Shown: in pieces, positions 1-11,959 of the stretch
Position numbering within the stretch: the stretch's first letter is position 1
Layout of the letters: each line of letters starts with the position of its first letter
Program-made: the position numbers and the translations under genes
Notes under the pieces: model-generated
The model's database searches: none
What the model was told of the DNA's origin: nothing
What the model saw: the letters and a program-made list of their open reading frames with translations, nothing else
NCBI RefSeq assembly: GCF_028554725.1
Contig: NC_071668.1
Location: 47,969,732-48,033,731 of the forward strand
Source: Zeugodacus cucurbitae
Lineage: Eukaryota; Arthropoda; Insecta; Diptera; Tephritidae
Direction of reading: 5' to 3'
Length of the DNA stretch: 64,000 bases

Positions 1-1523
1 TTTCATCGGCAGCTGGCGTCGAAGGACCATTAGCGCCTTCTAAAATCATCTTGGCTTGTACACTGTTAGCATTTTCGACAGTGAGAACCTTTTGCGTAGA
101 GCAAGGCATTAGTATATCGCATTTTTCACCCAACAAACTGCCCTCTTTTTCGGTGGCTTTGGTATAGCCCTTGATTGATTTATTATTTTTTGCATAATAC
201 TCCATTAAGTCCTAAGTATATGAAGAAAATTAAAAAAATATTATCATGGAGATATTTATTTTCAATACGCCACATACCTTTGGATCAATGCCATTCTCAT
301 TTACTAGAGACACGTCAAATTCTTGAACACCGATCAGTTTGGCACCGGCTTCCACTACAAAAACGGATGCATGGGAACCGACATTGCCAAACCCTTGTAC
401 GATCACGGTTTTATCTTTCCAACCAGTCTTCCAGCCTAATAAATCCATCCAATCTTTATCCATAATAAAACATTCAGCCGCCTTAAATAGACCACGTCCC
501 GTGGCGGCGGTGCGACCATTTATACCGCCTATTTCTACTGGCTTACCAGTCGTGATGGCCAATGCATCTACATCGTTATAGCCTAGAAGAACAATTTATT
601 TGTCTATCAAGACGTTTTCTAATATTTCATAAAAAAAAATTACCAAAAGTTTTAATATATTGATCCACCAACCAACTCATCTCGCGTTGGCTGGTATTCA
701 CATCTGGTGCCGGTACATCTATACCCGGACCTATCATATTGCGACGTAATAGCTCCATTGTATAGCGACGCGTAATTGTTTGCAATTCTTGTGCAGTATA
801 CTTCTTCGGGTCGATACGTATGCCACCCTTGGAACCACCAAACGGTACATTCACGCAAGCCGTCTTAAACGCCATCAGATAAGCCAAAGCGCGTATCTCA
901 TCGGCGTCGACGTCCATGGCAAAACGTATGCCTACAAAAGAGGAACGGATATAATCAGTCAGTTATATATATCATGCTAGACATCAGCAGTTGAAGCATT
1001 GAAAAGGAAGAACATTTTCTTGAAACACACAACTACATGCATATATTCTAGAAAATTCGTTGAGAAATTTTTTGAATATACCAGCTTTTCTAGAAAAATA
1101 ATAGCCAATAATATAATTGAACCCACCGCCTTTGAGTGGTAATCTGTGTCTAGTGTGGTGTGCGCGATAGCCGGTGATTAGCTCGTAATTGCCATCACTT
1201 CTTATTATAGGGAAGGTAACTTCCAATAGATTTGTAGTGCAGCCCATCAATTTAAGCATGGCGGAATCACGTTGTTCACGCTGTTCCTTCTTCATGTAAG
1301 GATACTTTTCCAGCTCCTTTATCATCATCGGCTCCATTAGCTGAGCGGCCGAGTGATAATAATACTCAACCATGTGTGCAAATGGTGGGTCTTTGTCTTT
1401 ATTGATTTTTTCCAAATGCTTGGGCATCACGTGCTTTTCACGCGTAGCCCCAAGTCCGGTCCAGTTTAAAACTGTCTTCGATAGTGAAGATCGTAAAAGT
1501 TTACCATTTAAAAGGAAGGACAT
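1..1523 (-). CDS. GDH-like gene copy G1, partial (exons 1-3 and start of exon 4)
   Basis: First array member; the window edge removes most of exon 4 and all of exon 5. Exons: 1 at 1127-1523, 2 at 644-931, 3 at 278-582, 4 from 211 down to the edge. All visible splice borders and reading frames are intact. It differs from the array consensus by V86D in exon 1. The family assignment is explained under copy G2. Confidence 0.9.
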
Positions 1524-1979
1524 ATTGCCTTGCGATAATGCAATCCCAGTTATGATTTTTTTTTGTGTGTTTTTGTAAGAAATTTTTTGCACTCACTTTT
1601 TCGGCAATTATTTTGGTATCCGTTGATTTTGTTGTATATTGTATATATACAATTGTATTACGAATATATAAATATTCCACAATATTCAGTAAGAAAATAT
1701 TTTTTGTTTATTTATTATTTGCGTCAGATTTTTTTTTGTAATTATTTTCTTCGAGAACAAATTCAAATCGCTCCGTTCAACGCAACTGTTCTTATGAAAA
1801 TCTCAATATCAACTGAACTGAGAAAAATAAATTTGACAATATTGACTGTTTATGTTTTGAAGTTTTGATTTTTTCTGTTGAAAATATGTTAATGTTAATG
1901 TTTTTTTAATGTTAATTATTTTATTCTGGCAAAAATTTTGGATTTTGGGGATCGTAAAAAATGCCGAATAATGCATAAT

Positions 1980-2210
1980 AACCCCTACCCACTTACTACG
2001 CTATTTTTGGTGCATTTGGTGGATGGATTTTTGGTACCATTCACCACTTTTTTGGTGCATTTTGGTGCATTTGATGCATTGACGCGTAGTGAAAACCCGA
2101 TTTTTTCACGGCGCGCAAATGGGGTTATACAGGTCGTATGAGTACCATATTACCAAAAACAGAAAAACAGATATAAGGGTACCAAAAACAGAGGTAAGTG
2201 GGTAGGGGTT
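1980..2210. mobile_element. 231-bp non-autonomous inverted-repeat element (spacer 1 copy)
   Basis: Bounded by a perfect 17-bp inverted repeat: AACCCCTACCCACTTAC at 1980-1996 and its reverse complement at 2194-2210. Inside are short tandem motifs (GGTGCATTT-type, GGTGGATGGATTTTTGGTACC) and an imperfect hairpin of the form GCGCGTGGTGAAAA / TTTTTTCACGGCGCGC. No ORF of its own and no clear target duplication, so the superfamily is unassigned. One copy occupies the same place in every spacer, so here it behaves as part of the amplified unit rather than as independent insertions. Confidence 0.65.
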
Positions 2211-2510
2211 TTGTTTTTTAATTGTAAAACTGTTGCTGTCAAGAAGCCATTTTGTTTGTGTTTGTGTAAAGAAATATTTATTTAAAAATTGAAGAAAAAT
2301 ATACAAAAGGATATTACACTTTGGATCTTATAAATATATAAATGTAAAATGTGTAAAAATAAACAATCGCCTAGCGACTTCAGACGCATTCTGCAATTAT
2401 TGCTGAGAAATGCCCTCCAATTCTAATGCTCGGAAAATCTTCGAAATCGAGTAAATAAAGGCGGCGGTGCGTAAATCATTGCAGTGGTGAATGCCACCAA
2501 AATTGGCGTA
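2194..2510 (-). repeat. 317-bp duplicated 3' end of the GDH gene (spacer 1 copy)
   Basis: This segment repeats the sequence that follows at 2511 onward: the inverted-repeat end, distal 3' UTR, and the end of exon 5 (2397-2484; 28 codons from CND to the stop). It ends in a short piece of the inverted-repeat element (2485-2510) instead of continuing into the exon. It encodes Leu where the functional exon has Met at 527. No splice acceptor precedes the exon piece, so it is an inert exon fragment. Confidence 0.8.
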
Positions 2511-2592
2511 GTAAGTGGGTAGGGGTTTTTTTTTTAATTGTTAAACTGTTGCTGTCAAGAAGCCATTCTGTTTGTGTTTTTGTAAAGAAATA

Positions 2593-2598
2593 TTTATT
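2593..2598 (-). terminator. Polyadenylation signal AATAAA of G2 (representative)
   Basis: AATAAA on the minus strand about 115 bp beyond the G2 stop codon, followed by T-rich sequence. The same hexamer occurs at the same place in every unit, and again in each duplicated 3'-end copy. Confidence 0.5.
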
Positions 2599-2712
2599 TA
2601 AAAATTTAAGAAAAATATACAAAAGGATATTACACTTTGGATCTTATAAATATATAAATGTAAAATTTGTAAAAATAAATAATCGCCAACCGACTTCAGA
2701 CGCATTCTGTAA

Positions 2713-4707
2713 TCATTGTTGAGAAATGCCCTCCATTTCTAAGGCTCGGAAAATCTTAGAAATCGAGTAAATAAAGGCAGCGGTGCGTAAATCATTGCAG
2801 AGACCGAATTCATTGGCCACAATCTTAATGCCTGCCCCCGCAGTTTCCATAACTGTTTGTAGTCCTGCGTCTACAATATCCGCCTCCTTCGTACAGTCTC
2901 TTATGAGCTTTAACTTTTTGTTTGGCTTGAACTTATCCTAAATAAATAAATTAAAAAAATTCATATTAACAAATTAACTTATTTGCACGGTGGTCAAAGT
3001 TCACTTACCTCGCACTCATTCATGGAGTTAAAGATCTCGTTGATTATGGCTTTCTCGCGTTTAACATTCATTTTGCCATAAGATACATGATTGATATTCT
3101 TTAAGTACTCAAAGTAGGATACCGTTACACCGCCAGCATTGCAAAACAAATCCGGTATAATGAGTACATTCTTTTTACGTAATATTTCATCGGCAGCTGG
3201 CGTCGAAGGACCATTAGCGCCTTCTAAAATCATCTTGGCTTCTACACTGTTAGCATTTTCGACAGTGAGAACCTTTTGCGTAGAGCAAGGCATTAGTATA
3301 TCGCATTTTTCACCCAACAAACTGCCCTCTTTTTCGGTGGCTTTGGTATAGCCCTTGATTGATTTATTATTTTTTGCATAATACTCCATTAAGTCCTAAG
3401 TATATGAAGAAAATTAAAAAAATATTATCATGGAGATATTTATTTTCAATACGCCACATACCTTTGGATCAATGCCATTCTCATTTACTAGAGACACGTC
3501 AAATTCTTGAACACCGATCAGTTTGGCACCGGCTTCCACTACAAAAACGGATGCATGGGAACCGACATTGCCAAACCCTTGTACGATCACGGTTTTATCT
3601 TTCCAACCAGTCTTCCAGCCTAATAAATCCATCCAATCTTTATCCATAATAAAACATTCAGCCGCCTTAAATAGACCACGTCCCGTGGCGGCGGTGCGAC
3701 CATTTATACCGCCTATTTCTACTGGCTTACCAGTCGTGATGGCCAATGCATCTACATCGTTATAGCCTAGAAGAACAATTTATTTGTCTATCAAGACGTT
3801 TTCTAATATTTCATAAAAAAAAATTACCAAAAGTTTTAATATATTGATCCACCAACCAACTCATCTCGCGTTGGCTGGTATTCACATCTGGTGCCGGTAC
3901 ATCTATACCCGGACCTATCATATTGCGACGTAATAGCTCCATTGTATAGCGACGCGTAATTGTTTGCAATTCTTGTGCAGTATACTTCTTCGGGTCGATA
4001 CGTATGCCACCCTTGGAACCACCAAACGGTACATTCACGCAAGCCGTCTTAAACGCCATCAGATAAGCCAAAGCGCGTATCTCATCGGCGTCGACGTCCA
4101 TGGCAAAACGTATGCCTACAAAAGAGGAACGGATATTATCAGTCAGTTATATATATCATGCTAGACATCAGCAGTTGAAGCATTGAAAAGGAAGAACATT
4201 TTCTTGAAACACACAACTACATGCATATATTCTAGAAAATTCGTTGAGAAATTTTTTGAATATACCAGCTTTTCTAGAAAAATAATAGCCAATAATATAA
4301 TTGAACCCACCGCCTTTGAGTGGTAATCTGTGTCTAGTGTGGTGTGCGCGATAGCCGGTGATTAGCTCGTAATTGCCATCACTTCTTATTATAGGGAAGG
4401 TAACTTCCAATAGATTTGTAGTGCAGCCCATCAATTTAAGCATGGCGGAAACACGTTGTTCACGCTGTTCCTTCTTCATGTAAGGATACTTTTCCAGCTC
4501 CTTTATCATCATCGGCTCCATTAGCTGAGCGGCCGAGTGATAATAATACTCAACCATGTGTGCAAATGGTGGGTCTTTGTCTTTATTGATTTTTTCCAAA
4601 TGCTTGGGCATCACGTGCTTTTCACGCGTAGCTCCAAGTCCGGTCCAGTTTAAAACTGTCTTCGATAGTGAAGATCGTAAAAGTTTACCATTTAAAAGGA
4701 AGGACAT
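2713..4707 (-). CDS. GDH-like gene copy G2: mitochondrial glutamate dehydrogenase paralogue, 533 aa
   Basis: GDH interconverts glutamate and 2-oxoglutarate plus ammonium with NAD(P), as a homohexamer in the mitochondrial matrix. Exons: 1 at 4311-4707, 2 at 3828-4115, 3 at 3462-3766, 4 at 3009-3395, 5 at 2713-2937; introns are 195, 61, 66 and 71 bp, all GT-AG, and the joined frame is open. Residues 1-21 look like a targeting peptide (hydrophobic, K8, R11, K16, no acidic residue). Seen: substrate lysines K131 (LKGG), K155 and catalytic K167 in VPFGGSKGG (GDH signature, 161-174); D209 in VPAPD; GFGNVG nucleotide-binding loop at 292-297 with E316 near the strand-2 end; EGANGPSTP at 388; NAGGVTVSYFEY at 416. 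The antenna region is about a dozen residues shorter than in mammalian GDH, and many positions differ from ordinary insect GDH. The start is the ATG at 4707: poly-A length changes break the frame further upstream in other copies. This copy has Q382E and TGA as stop where other copies use TAA. Confidence 0.92.
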
Positions 4708-4712
4708 ATTGC

Positions 4713-4779
4713 CTTGCGATAATGCAATCCCAGTTATGATTTTTTTTGTGTGTTTTTGTAAGAAATTTTTTGCACTCAC
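4713..4779 (-). other. Possible 67-nt intron in the 5' leader of G2
   Basis: GTGAGT at 4779-4774 is a good donor and CAAG ending at 4713 a possible acceptor, six bases above the ATG; the size matches the array's other short introns. The poly-A run that varies between copies lies inside it. The pyrimidine tract is weak, so this remains uncertain. If it is not an intron, the stretch is simply 5' UTR. Confidence 0.3.
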
Positions 4780-4965
4780 TTTTTCGGCAATTATTTTGGT
4801 ATCCGCTGATTTTGTTGTATATTGTATATATACAATTGTATTACGAATATATAAATATTCCACAATATTCAGTAAGAAAATATTTTTTGTTTATTTATTA
4901 TTTGCGTCAGGTTTTTTTTTGTAATTATTTTCTTCGAGAACAAATTCAAATCGCTCCGTTCAACA

Positions 4966-4999
4966 CAACTGTTCTTATGAAAATCTCAATATCAACTGA
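4966..4999 (-). promoter_or_regulatory. Inr + DPE core promoter of G2 (representative of all copies)
   Basis: On the minus strand TCAGTT (4999-4994) matches the arthropod initiator exactly. Taking its A (4997) as +1, positions +28 to +32 (4970-4966) read AGTTG, an exact RGWYV downstream promoter element at the spacing known from flies. A second overlapping TCAGTT lies at 5004-4999 but has no matching DPE. The 5' leader would be about 290 nt. The pair is present upstream of every exon 1 except the G7 half of the fusion. Inferred from motifs only. Confidence 0.5.
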
Positions 5000-5895
5000 A
5001 CTGAGAAAAATAAATTTGACAATATTGACTGTTTATGTTTTGAAGTTTTGATTTTTTCTGTTGAAAATATGTTAATGTTAATGTTTTTTAATGTTAATTA
5101 TTTTATTCTGGCAAAAATTTTGGATTTTGGGGATCGTAAAAAATGACGAATAATGCATAATAACCCCTACCCACTTACTACGCTATTTTTGGTGCATTTG
5201 GTGGATGGATTTTTGGTACCATTCACCACTTTTTTGGTGCATTTTGGTGCATTTGATGCATTGGCGCGTGGTGAAAAACCGATTTTTTCACGGCGCGCAA
5301 ATGGGGTTATACAGGTCGTATGAGTACCATATTACCAAAAACAGAAAAACAGATATAAGGGTACCAAAAACAGAGGTAAGTGGGTAGGGGTTTTGTTTTT
5401 TAATTGTAAAACTGTTGCTGTCAAGAAGCCATTTTGTTTGTGTTTGTGTAAAGAAATATTTATTTAAAAATTGAAGAAAAATATACAAAAGGATATTACA
5501 CTTTGGATCTTATAAATATATAAATGTAAAATGTGTAAAAATAAACAATCGCCTAGCGACTTCAGACGCATTCTGCAATTATTGCTGAGAAATGCCCTCC
5601 AATTCTAATGCTCGGAAAATCTTCGAAATCGAGTAAATAAAGGCGGCGGTGCGTAAATCATTGCAGTGGTGAATGCCACCAAAATTGGCGTAGTAAGTGG
5701 GTAGGGGTTTTTTTTTTTAATTGTTAAACTGTTGCTGTCAAGAAGCCATTCTGTTTGTGTTTTTGTAAAGAAATATTTATTTAAAAATTTAAGAAAAATA
5801 TACAAAAGGATATTACACTTTGGATCTTATAAATATATAAATGTAAAATTTGTAAAAATAAATAATCGCCAAGCGACTTCAGACGCATTCTGTAA

Positions 5896-7890
5896 TTATT
5901 GTTGAGAAATGCCCTCCATTTCTAAGGCTCGGAAAATCTTAGAAATCGAGTAAATAAAGGCAGCGGTGCGTAAATCATTGCAGAGACCGAATTCATTGGC
6001 CACAATCTTAATGCCTGCCCCCGCAGTTTCCATAACTGTTTGTAGTCCTGCGTCTACAATATCCGCCTCCTTCGTACAGTCTCTTATGAGCTTTAACTTT
6101 TTGTTTGGCTTGAACTTATCCTAAATAAATAAATTAAAAAAATTCATATTAACAAATTAACTTATTTGCACGGTGGTCAAAGTTCACTTACCTCGCACTC
6201 ATTCATGGAGTTAAAGATCTCGTTGATTATGGCTTTCTCGCGTTTAACATTCATTTTGCCATAAGATACATGATTGATATTCTTTAAGTACTCAAAGTAG
6301 GATACCGTTACACCGCCAGCATTGCAAAACAAATCCGGTATAATGAGTACATTCTTTTTACGTAATATTTCATCGGCAGCTGGCGTCGAAGGACCATTAG
6401 CGCCTTCTAAAATCATCTTGGCTTGTACACTGTTAGCATTTTCGACAGTGAGAACCTTTTGCGTAGAGCAAGGCATTAGTATATCGCATTTTTCACCCAA
6501 CAAACTGCCCTCTTTTTCGGTGGCTTTGGTATAGCCCTTGATTGATTTATTATTTTTTGCATAATACTCCATTAAGTCCTAAGTATATGAAGAAAATTAA
6601 AAAAATATTATCATGGAGATATTTATTTTCAATACGCCACATACCTTTGGATCAATGCCATTCTCATTTACTAGAGACACGTCAAATTCTTGAACACCGA
6701 TCAGTTTGGCACCGGCTTCCACTACAAAAACGGATGCATGGGAACCGACATTGCCAAACCCTTGTACGATCACGGTTTTATCTTTCCAACCAGTCTTCCA
6801 GCCTAATAAATCCATCCAATCTTTATCCATAATAAAACATTCAGCCGCCTTAAATAGACCACGTCCCGTGGCGGCGGTGCGACCATTTATACCGCCTATT
6901 TCTACTGGCTTACCAGTCGTGATGGCCAATGCATCTACATCGTTATAGCCTAGAAGAACAATTTATTTGTCTATCAAGACGTTTTCTAATATTTCATAAA
7001 AAAAAATTACCAAAAGTTTTAATATATTGATCCACCAACCAACTCATCTCGCGTTGGCTGGTATTCACATCTGGTGCCGGTACATCTATACCCGGACCTA
7101 TCATATTGCGACGTAATAGCTCCATTGTATAGCGACGCGTAATTGTTTGCAATTCTTGTGCAGTATACTTCTTCGGGTCGATACGTATGCCACCCTTGGA
7201 ACCACCAAACGGTACATTCACGCAAGCCGTCTTAAACGCCATCAGATAAGCCAAAGCGCGTATCTCATCGGCGTCGACGTCCATGGCAAAACGTATGCCT
7301 ACAAAAGAGGAACGGATATTATCAGTCAGTTATATATATCATGCTAGACATCAGCAGTTGAAGCATTGAAAAGGAAGAACATTTTCTTGAAACACACAAC
7401 TACATGCATATATTCTAGAAAATTCGTTGAGAAATTTTTTGAATATACCAGCTTTTCTAGAAAAATAATAGCCAATAATATAATTGAACCCACCGCCTTT
7501 GAGTGGTAATCTGTGTCTAGTGTGGTGTGCGCGATAGCCGGTGATTAGCTCGTAATTGCCATCACTTCTTATTATAGGGAAGGTAACTTCCAATAGATTT
7601 GTAGTGCAGCCCATCAATTTAAGCATGGCGGAAACACGTTGTTCACGCTGTTCCTTCTTCATGTAAGGATACTTTTCCAGCTCCTTTATCATCATCGGCT
7701 CCATTAGCTGAGCGGCCGAGTGATAATAATACTCAACCATGTGTGCAAATGGTGGGTCTTTGTCTTTATTGATTTTTTCCAAATGCTTGGGCATCACGTG
7801 CTTTTCACGCGTAGCCCCAAGTCCGGTCCAGTTTAAAACTGTCTTCGATAGTGAAGATCGTAAAAGTTTACCATTTAAAAGGAAGGACAT
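5896..7890 (-). CDS. GDH-like gene copy G3, intact
   Basis: Exons: 1 at 7494-7890, 2 at 7011-7298, 3 at 6645-6949, 4 at 6192-6578, 5 at 5896-6120. It encodes the array consensus 533-aa protein and is a good reference copy: all four introns are GT-AG and there is no internal stop. Stop codon TAA. Confidence 0.92.
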
Positions 7891-9079
7891 ATTGCCTTGC
7901 GATAATGCAATCCCAGTTATGATTTTTTTTTGTGTGTTTTTGTAAGAAATTTTTTGCACTCACTTTTTCGGCAATTATTTTGGTATCCGCTGATTTTGTT
8001 GTATATTGTATATATACAATTGTATTACGAATATATAAATATTCCACAATATTCAGTAAGAAAATATTTTTTGTTTATTTATTATTTGCGTCAGGTTTTT
8101 TTTTGTAATTATTTTCTTCGAGAACAAATTCAAATCGCTCCGTTCAACACAACTGTTCTTATGAAAATCTCAATATCAACTGAACTGAGAAAAATAAATT
8201 TGACAATATTGACTGTTTATGTTTTGAAGTTTTGATTTTTTCTGTTGAAAATATGTTAATGTTAATGTTTTTTTAATGTTAATTATTTTATTCTGGCAAA
8301 AATTTTGGATTTTGGGGATCGTAAAAAATGACGAATAATGCATAATAACCCCTACCTACTTACTACGCTATTTTTGGTGCATTTGGTGGATGGATTTTTG
8401 GTACCATTCACCACTTTTTTGGTGCATTTTGGTGCATTTGATGCATTGACGCGTGGTGAAAAACCGATTTTTTCACGGCGCGCAAATGGGGTTATACAGG
8501 TCGTATGAGTACCATATTACCAAAAACAGAAAAACAGATATAAGGGTACCAAAAACAGAGGTAAGTGGGTAGGGGTTTTGTTTTTTAATTGTAAAACTGT
8601 TGCTGTCAAGAAGCCATTTTGTTTGTGTTTGTGTAAAGAAATATTTATTTAAAAATTGAAGAAAAATATACAAAAGGATATTACACTTTGGATCTTATAA
8701 ATATATAAATGTAAAATGTGTAAAAATAAACAATCGCCTAGCGACTTCAGACGCATTCTGCAATTATTGCTGAGAAATGCCCTCCAATTCTAATGCTCGG
8801 AAAATCTTCGAAATCGAGTAAATAAAGGCGGCGGTGCGTAAATCATTGCAGTGGTGAATGCCACCAAAATTGGCGTAGTAAGTGGGTAGGGTTTTTTTTT
8901 TTAATTGTTAAACTGTTGCTGTCAAGAAGCCATTCTGTTTGTGTTTTTGTAAAGAAATATTTATTTAAAAATTTAAGAAAAATATACAAAAGGATATTAC
9001 ACTTTGGATCTTATAAATATATAAATGTAAAATTTGTAAAAATAAATAATCGCCAAGCGACTTCAGACGCATTCTGTAA
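7891..9079. other. Spacer 3 (G3 to G4)
   Basis: Inverted-repeat element 8347-8577 (left end has one mismatch), 3'-end copy 8561-8877, then the G4 3' UTR. No extra insertion. Confidence 0.8.
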
Positions 9080-11074
9080 TTATTGTTGAGAAATGCCCTC
9101 CATTTCTAAGGCTCGGAAAATCTTAGAAATCGAGTAAATAAAGGCAGCGGTGCGTAAATCATTGCAGAGACCGAATTCATTGGCCACAATCTTAATGCCT
9201 GCCCCCGCAGTTTCCATAACTGTTTGTAGTCCTGCGTCTACAATATCCGCCTCCTTCGTACAGTCTCTTATGAGCTTTAACTTTTTGTTTGGCTTGAACT
9301 TATCCTAAATAAATAAATTAAAAAAATTCATATTAACAAATTAACTTATTTGCACGGTGGTCAAAGTTCACTTACCTCGCACTCATTCATGGAGTTAAAG
9401 ATCTCGTTGATTATGGCTTTCTCGCGTTTAACATTCATTTTGCCATAAGATACATGATTGATATTCTTTAAGTACTCAAAGTAGAATACCGTTACACCGC
9501 CAGCATTGCAAAACAAATCCGGTATAATGAGTACATTCTTTTTACGTAATATTTCATCGGCAGCTGGCGTCGAAGGACCATTAGCGCCTTCTAAAATCAT
9601 CTTGGCTTGTACACTGTTAGCATTTTCGACAGTGAGAACCTTTTGCGTAGAGCAAGGCATTAGTATATCGCATTTTTCACCCAACAAACTGCCCTCTTTT
9701 TCGGTGGCTTTGGTATAGCCCTTGATTGATTTATTATTTTTTGCATAATACTCCATTAAGTCCTAAGTATATGAAGAAAATTAAAAAAATATTATCATGG
9801 AGATATTTATTTTCAATACGCCACATACCTTTGGATCAATGCCATTCTCATTTACTAGAGACACGTCAAATTCTTGAACACCGATCAGTTTGGCACCGGC
9901 TTCCACTACAAAAACGGATGCATGGGAACCGACATTGCCAAACCCTTGTACGATCACGGTTTTATCTTTCCAACCAGTCTTCCAGCCTAATAAATCCATC
10001 CAATCTTTATCCATAATAAAACATTCAGCCGCCTTAAATAGACCACGTCCCGTGGCGGCGGTGCGACCATTTATACCGCCTATTTCTACTGGCTTACCAG
10101 TCGTGATGGCCAATGCATCTACATCGTTATAGCCTAGAAGAACAATTTATTTGTCTATCAAGACGTTTTCTAATATTTCATAAAAAAAAATTACCAAAAG
10201 TTTTAATATATTGATCCACCAACCAACTCATCTCGCGTTGGCTGGTATTCACATCTGGTGCCGGTACATCTATACCCGGACCTATCATATTGCGACGTAA
10301 TAGCTCCATTGTATAGCGACGCGTAATTGTTTGCAATTCTTGTGCAGTATACTTCTTCGGGTCGATACGTATGCCACCCTTGGAACCACCAAACGGTACA
10401 TTCACGCAAGCCGTCTTAAACGCCATCAGATAAGCCAAAGCGCGTATCTCATCGGCGTCGACGTCCATGGCAAAACGTATGCCTACAAAAGAGGAACGGA
10501 TATTATCAGTCAGTTATATATATCATGCTAGACATCAGCAGTTGAAGCATTGAAAAGGAAGAACATTTTCTTGAAACACACAACTACATGCATATATTCT
10601 AGAAAATTCGTTGAGAAATTTTTTGAATATACCAGCTTTTCTAGAAAAATAATAGCCAATAATATAATTGAACCCACCGCCTTTGAGTGGTAATCTGTGT
10701 CTAGTGTGGTGTGCGCGATAGCCGGTGATTAGCTCGTAATTGCCATCACTTCTTATTATAGGGAAGGTAACTTCCAATAGATTTGTAGTGCAGCCCATCA
10801 ATTTAAGCATGGCGGAAACACGTTGTTCACGCTGTTCCTTCTTCATGTAAGGATACTTTTCCAGCTCCTTTATCATCATCGGCTCCATTAGCTGAGCGGC
10901 CGAGTGATAATAATACTCAACCATGTGTGCAAATGGTGGGTCTTTGTCTTTATTGATTTTTTCCAAATGCTTGGGCATCACGTGCTTTTCACGCGTAGCT
11001 CCAAGTCCGGTCCAGTTTAAAACTGTCTTCGATAGTGAAGATCGTAAAAGTTTACCATTTAAAAGGAAGGACAT
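9080..11074 (-). CDS. GDH-like gene copy G4, intact
   Basis: Exons: 1 at 10678-11074, 2 at 10195-10482, 3 at 9829-10133, 4 at 9376-9762, 5 at 9080-9304. Open reading frame throughout. It has S423F, in the NAGGVTVSYFEY block that GDHs keep strongly conserved, so this product may be impaired even though the gene is not broken. Confidence 0.9.
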
Positions 11075-11496
11075 ATTGCCTTGCGATAATGCAATCCCAG
11101 TTATGATTTTTTTTGTGTGTTTTTGTGAGAAATTTTTTGCACTCACTTTTTCGGCAATTATTTTGGTATCCGCTGATTTTGTTGTATATTGTATATATAC
11201 AATTGTATTACGAATATATAAATATTCCACAATATTCAGTAAGAAAATATTTTTTGTTTATTTATTATTTGCGTCAGGTTTTTTTTTGTAATTATTTTCT
11301 TCGAGAACAAATTCAAATCGCTCCGTTCAACACAACTGTTCTTATGAAAATCTCAATATCAACTGAACTGAGAAAAATAAATTTGACAATATTGACTGTT
11401 TATGTTTTGAAGTTTTGATTTTTTCTGTTGAAAATATGTTAATGTTAATGTTTTTTTAATGTTAATTATTTTATTCTGGCAAAAATTTTGGATTTT

Positions 11497-11959
11497 CTTC
11501 TTCTTAACTGGCGTAGAAACCGCTTACGCGGTTATAGCCGAGTCCACAACAGTGCGCCACGCATCTCTCCTTTTGGCGGTTTGGCGCCAATTGGTAATAC
11601 CAAGTGAAGACAGGTCCTTCTCCACCTGGTCCTTCCACCGGAGTGGAGGTATCCCTCTTCCTCGGCTTCCACCAGCGGGTACTGCATCGAAAACTTTCAG
11701 AGCTGGGGCACTTTCATCCATTCGAACAACATGACCCAGCCAGCGTAGCCGCTGTCTTTTTATTCGCTGGACTATGTCTATGTCGTCGAACAACACATAC
11801 AGCTCATCATTCCATCTTCTGCGGTATTCGCCGTTGCCAATGTTTAAGGGACCGTAAATCTTCCGCAAAACCTTTCTCTCGAAAACTCCTAGTGCCGTCT
11901 CATCGGATGTTGACACCGTCCACGCTTCTGCACCATAAAGTAGGACGGGAATGATGAGG
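11497..11959 (-). mobile_element. 5'-truncated non-LTR retrotransposon (LINE) 3' end
   Basis: A 463-bp insertion flanked by a perfect 13-bp target duplication, AATTTTGGATTTT at 11484-11496 and 11960-11972. On the minus strand it ends in AAGAAGAAG, a short-repeat tail rather than poly-A. Target duplication plus 5' truncation is the hallmark of target-primed reverse transcription. RTE-like is my best guess for the clade. Confidence 0.85.
11524..11959 (-). pseudogene. C-terminal fragment of LINE reverse transcriptase polyprotein
   Basis: About 140 codons are open to a natural TAA. The translation has the LLYGAEAW motif, then FERKVLRKIYGP and KRQRLRWLGHVVRMDE, typical of the region after the reverse-transcriptase core in insect LINEs. 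Endonuclease and catalytic domains are missing, so the copy is dead on arrival. Confidence 0.8.

Larger units (their letters stand above)
1524..2712. other. Spacer 1 (G1 to G2)
   Basis: Holds the G1 leader and promoter (1524-1979), the inverted-repeat element (1980-2210), the extra 3'-end copy and the G2 3' UTR (2511-2712). No further gene is visible. Confidence 0.8.
4708..5895. other. Spacer 2 (G2 to G3)
   Basis: G2 5' flank 4708-5161, with a 16-bp TATA-like palindrome at 4821-4836 and TTAATG runs near 5065-5100; inverted-repeat element 5162-5392; 317-bp 3'-end copy 5376-5692; G3 3' UTR to 5895 with AATAAA at 5776-5781. Confidence 0.8.

Noticed and set aside
3359..3765. Plus-strand ORFs opposite exons 3 and 4 in every unit
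   Set aside because: Antisense shadows of conserved exons; no family similarity and no start context of their own.
4708..4863. Upstream in-frame extension of exon 1 giving a 231-residue open frame
   Set aside because: The extension depends on an 8-A run; copies with 9 A shift the frame, and a possible leader intron spans it. The ATG at 4707 with a targeting-like peptide fits better.
5265..5300. Hairpin in the inverted-repeat element as a transcription terminator or small RNA gene
   Set aside because: The stem is part of a transposon-like repeat, and nothing supports a transcript; bacterial-type terminators do not apply here.
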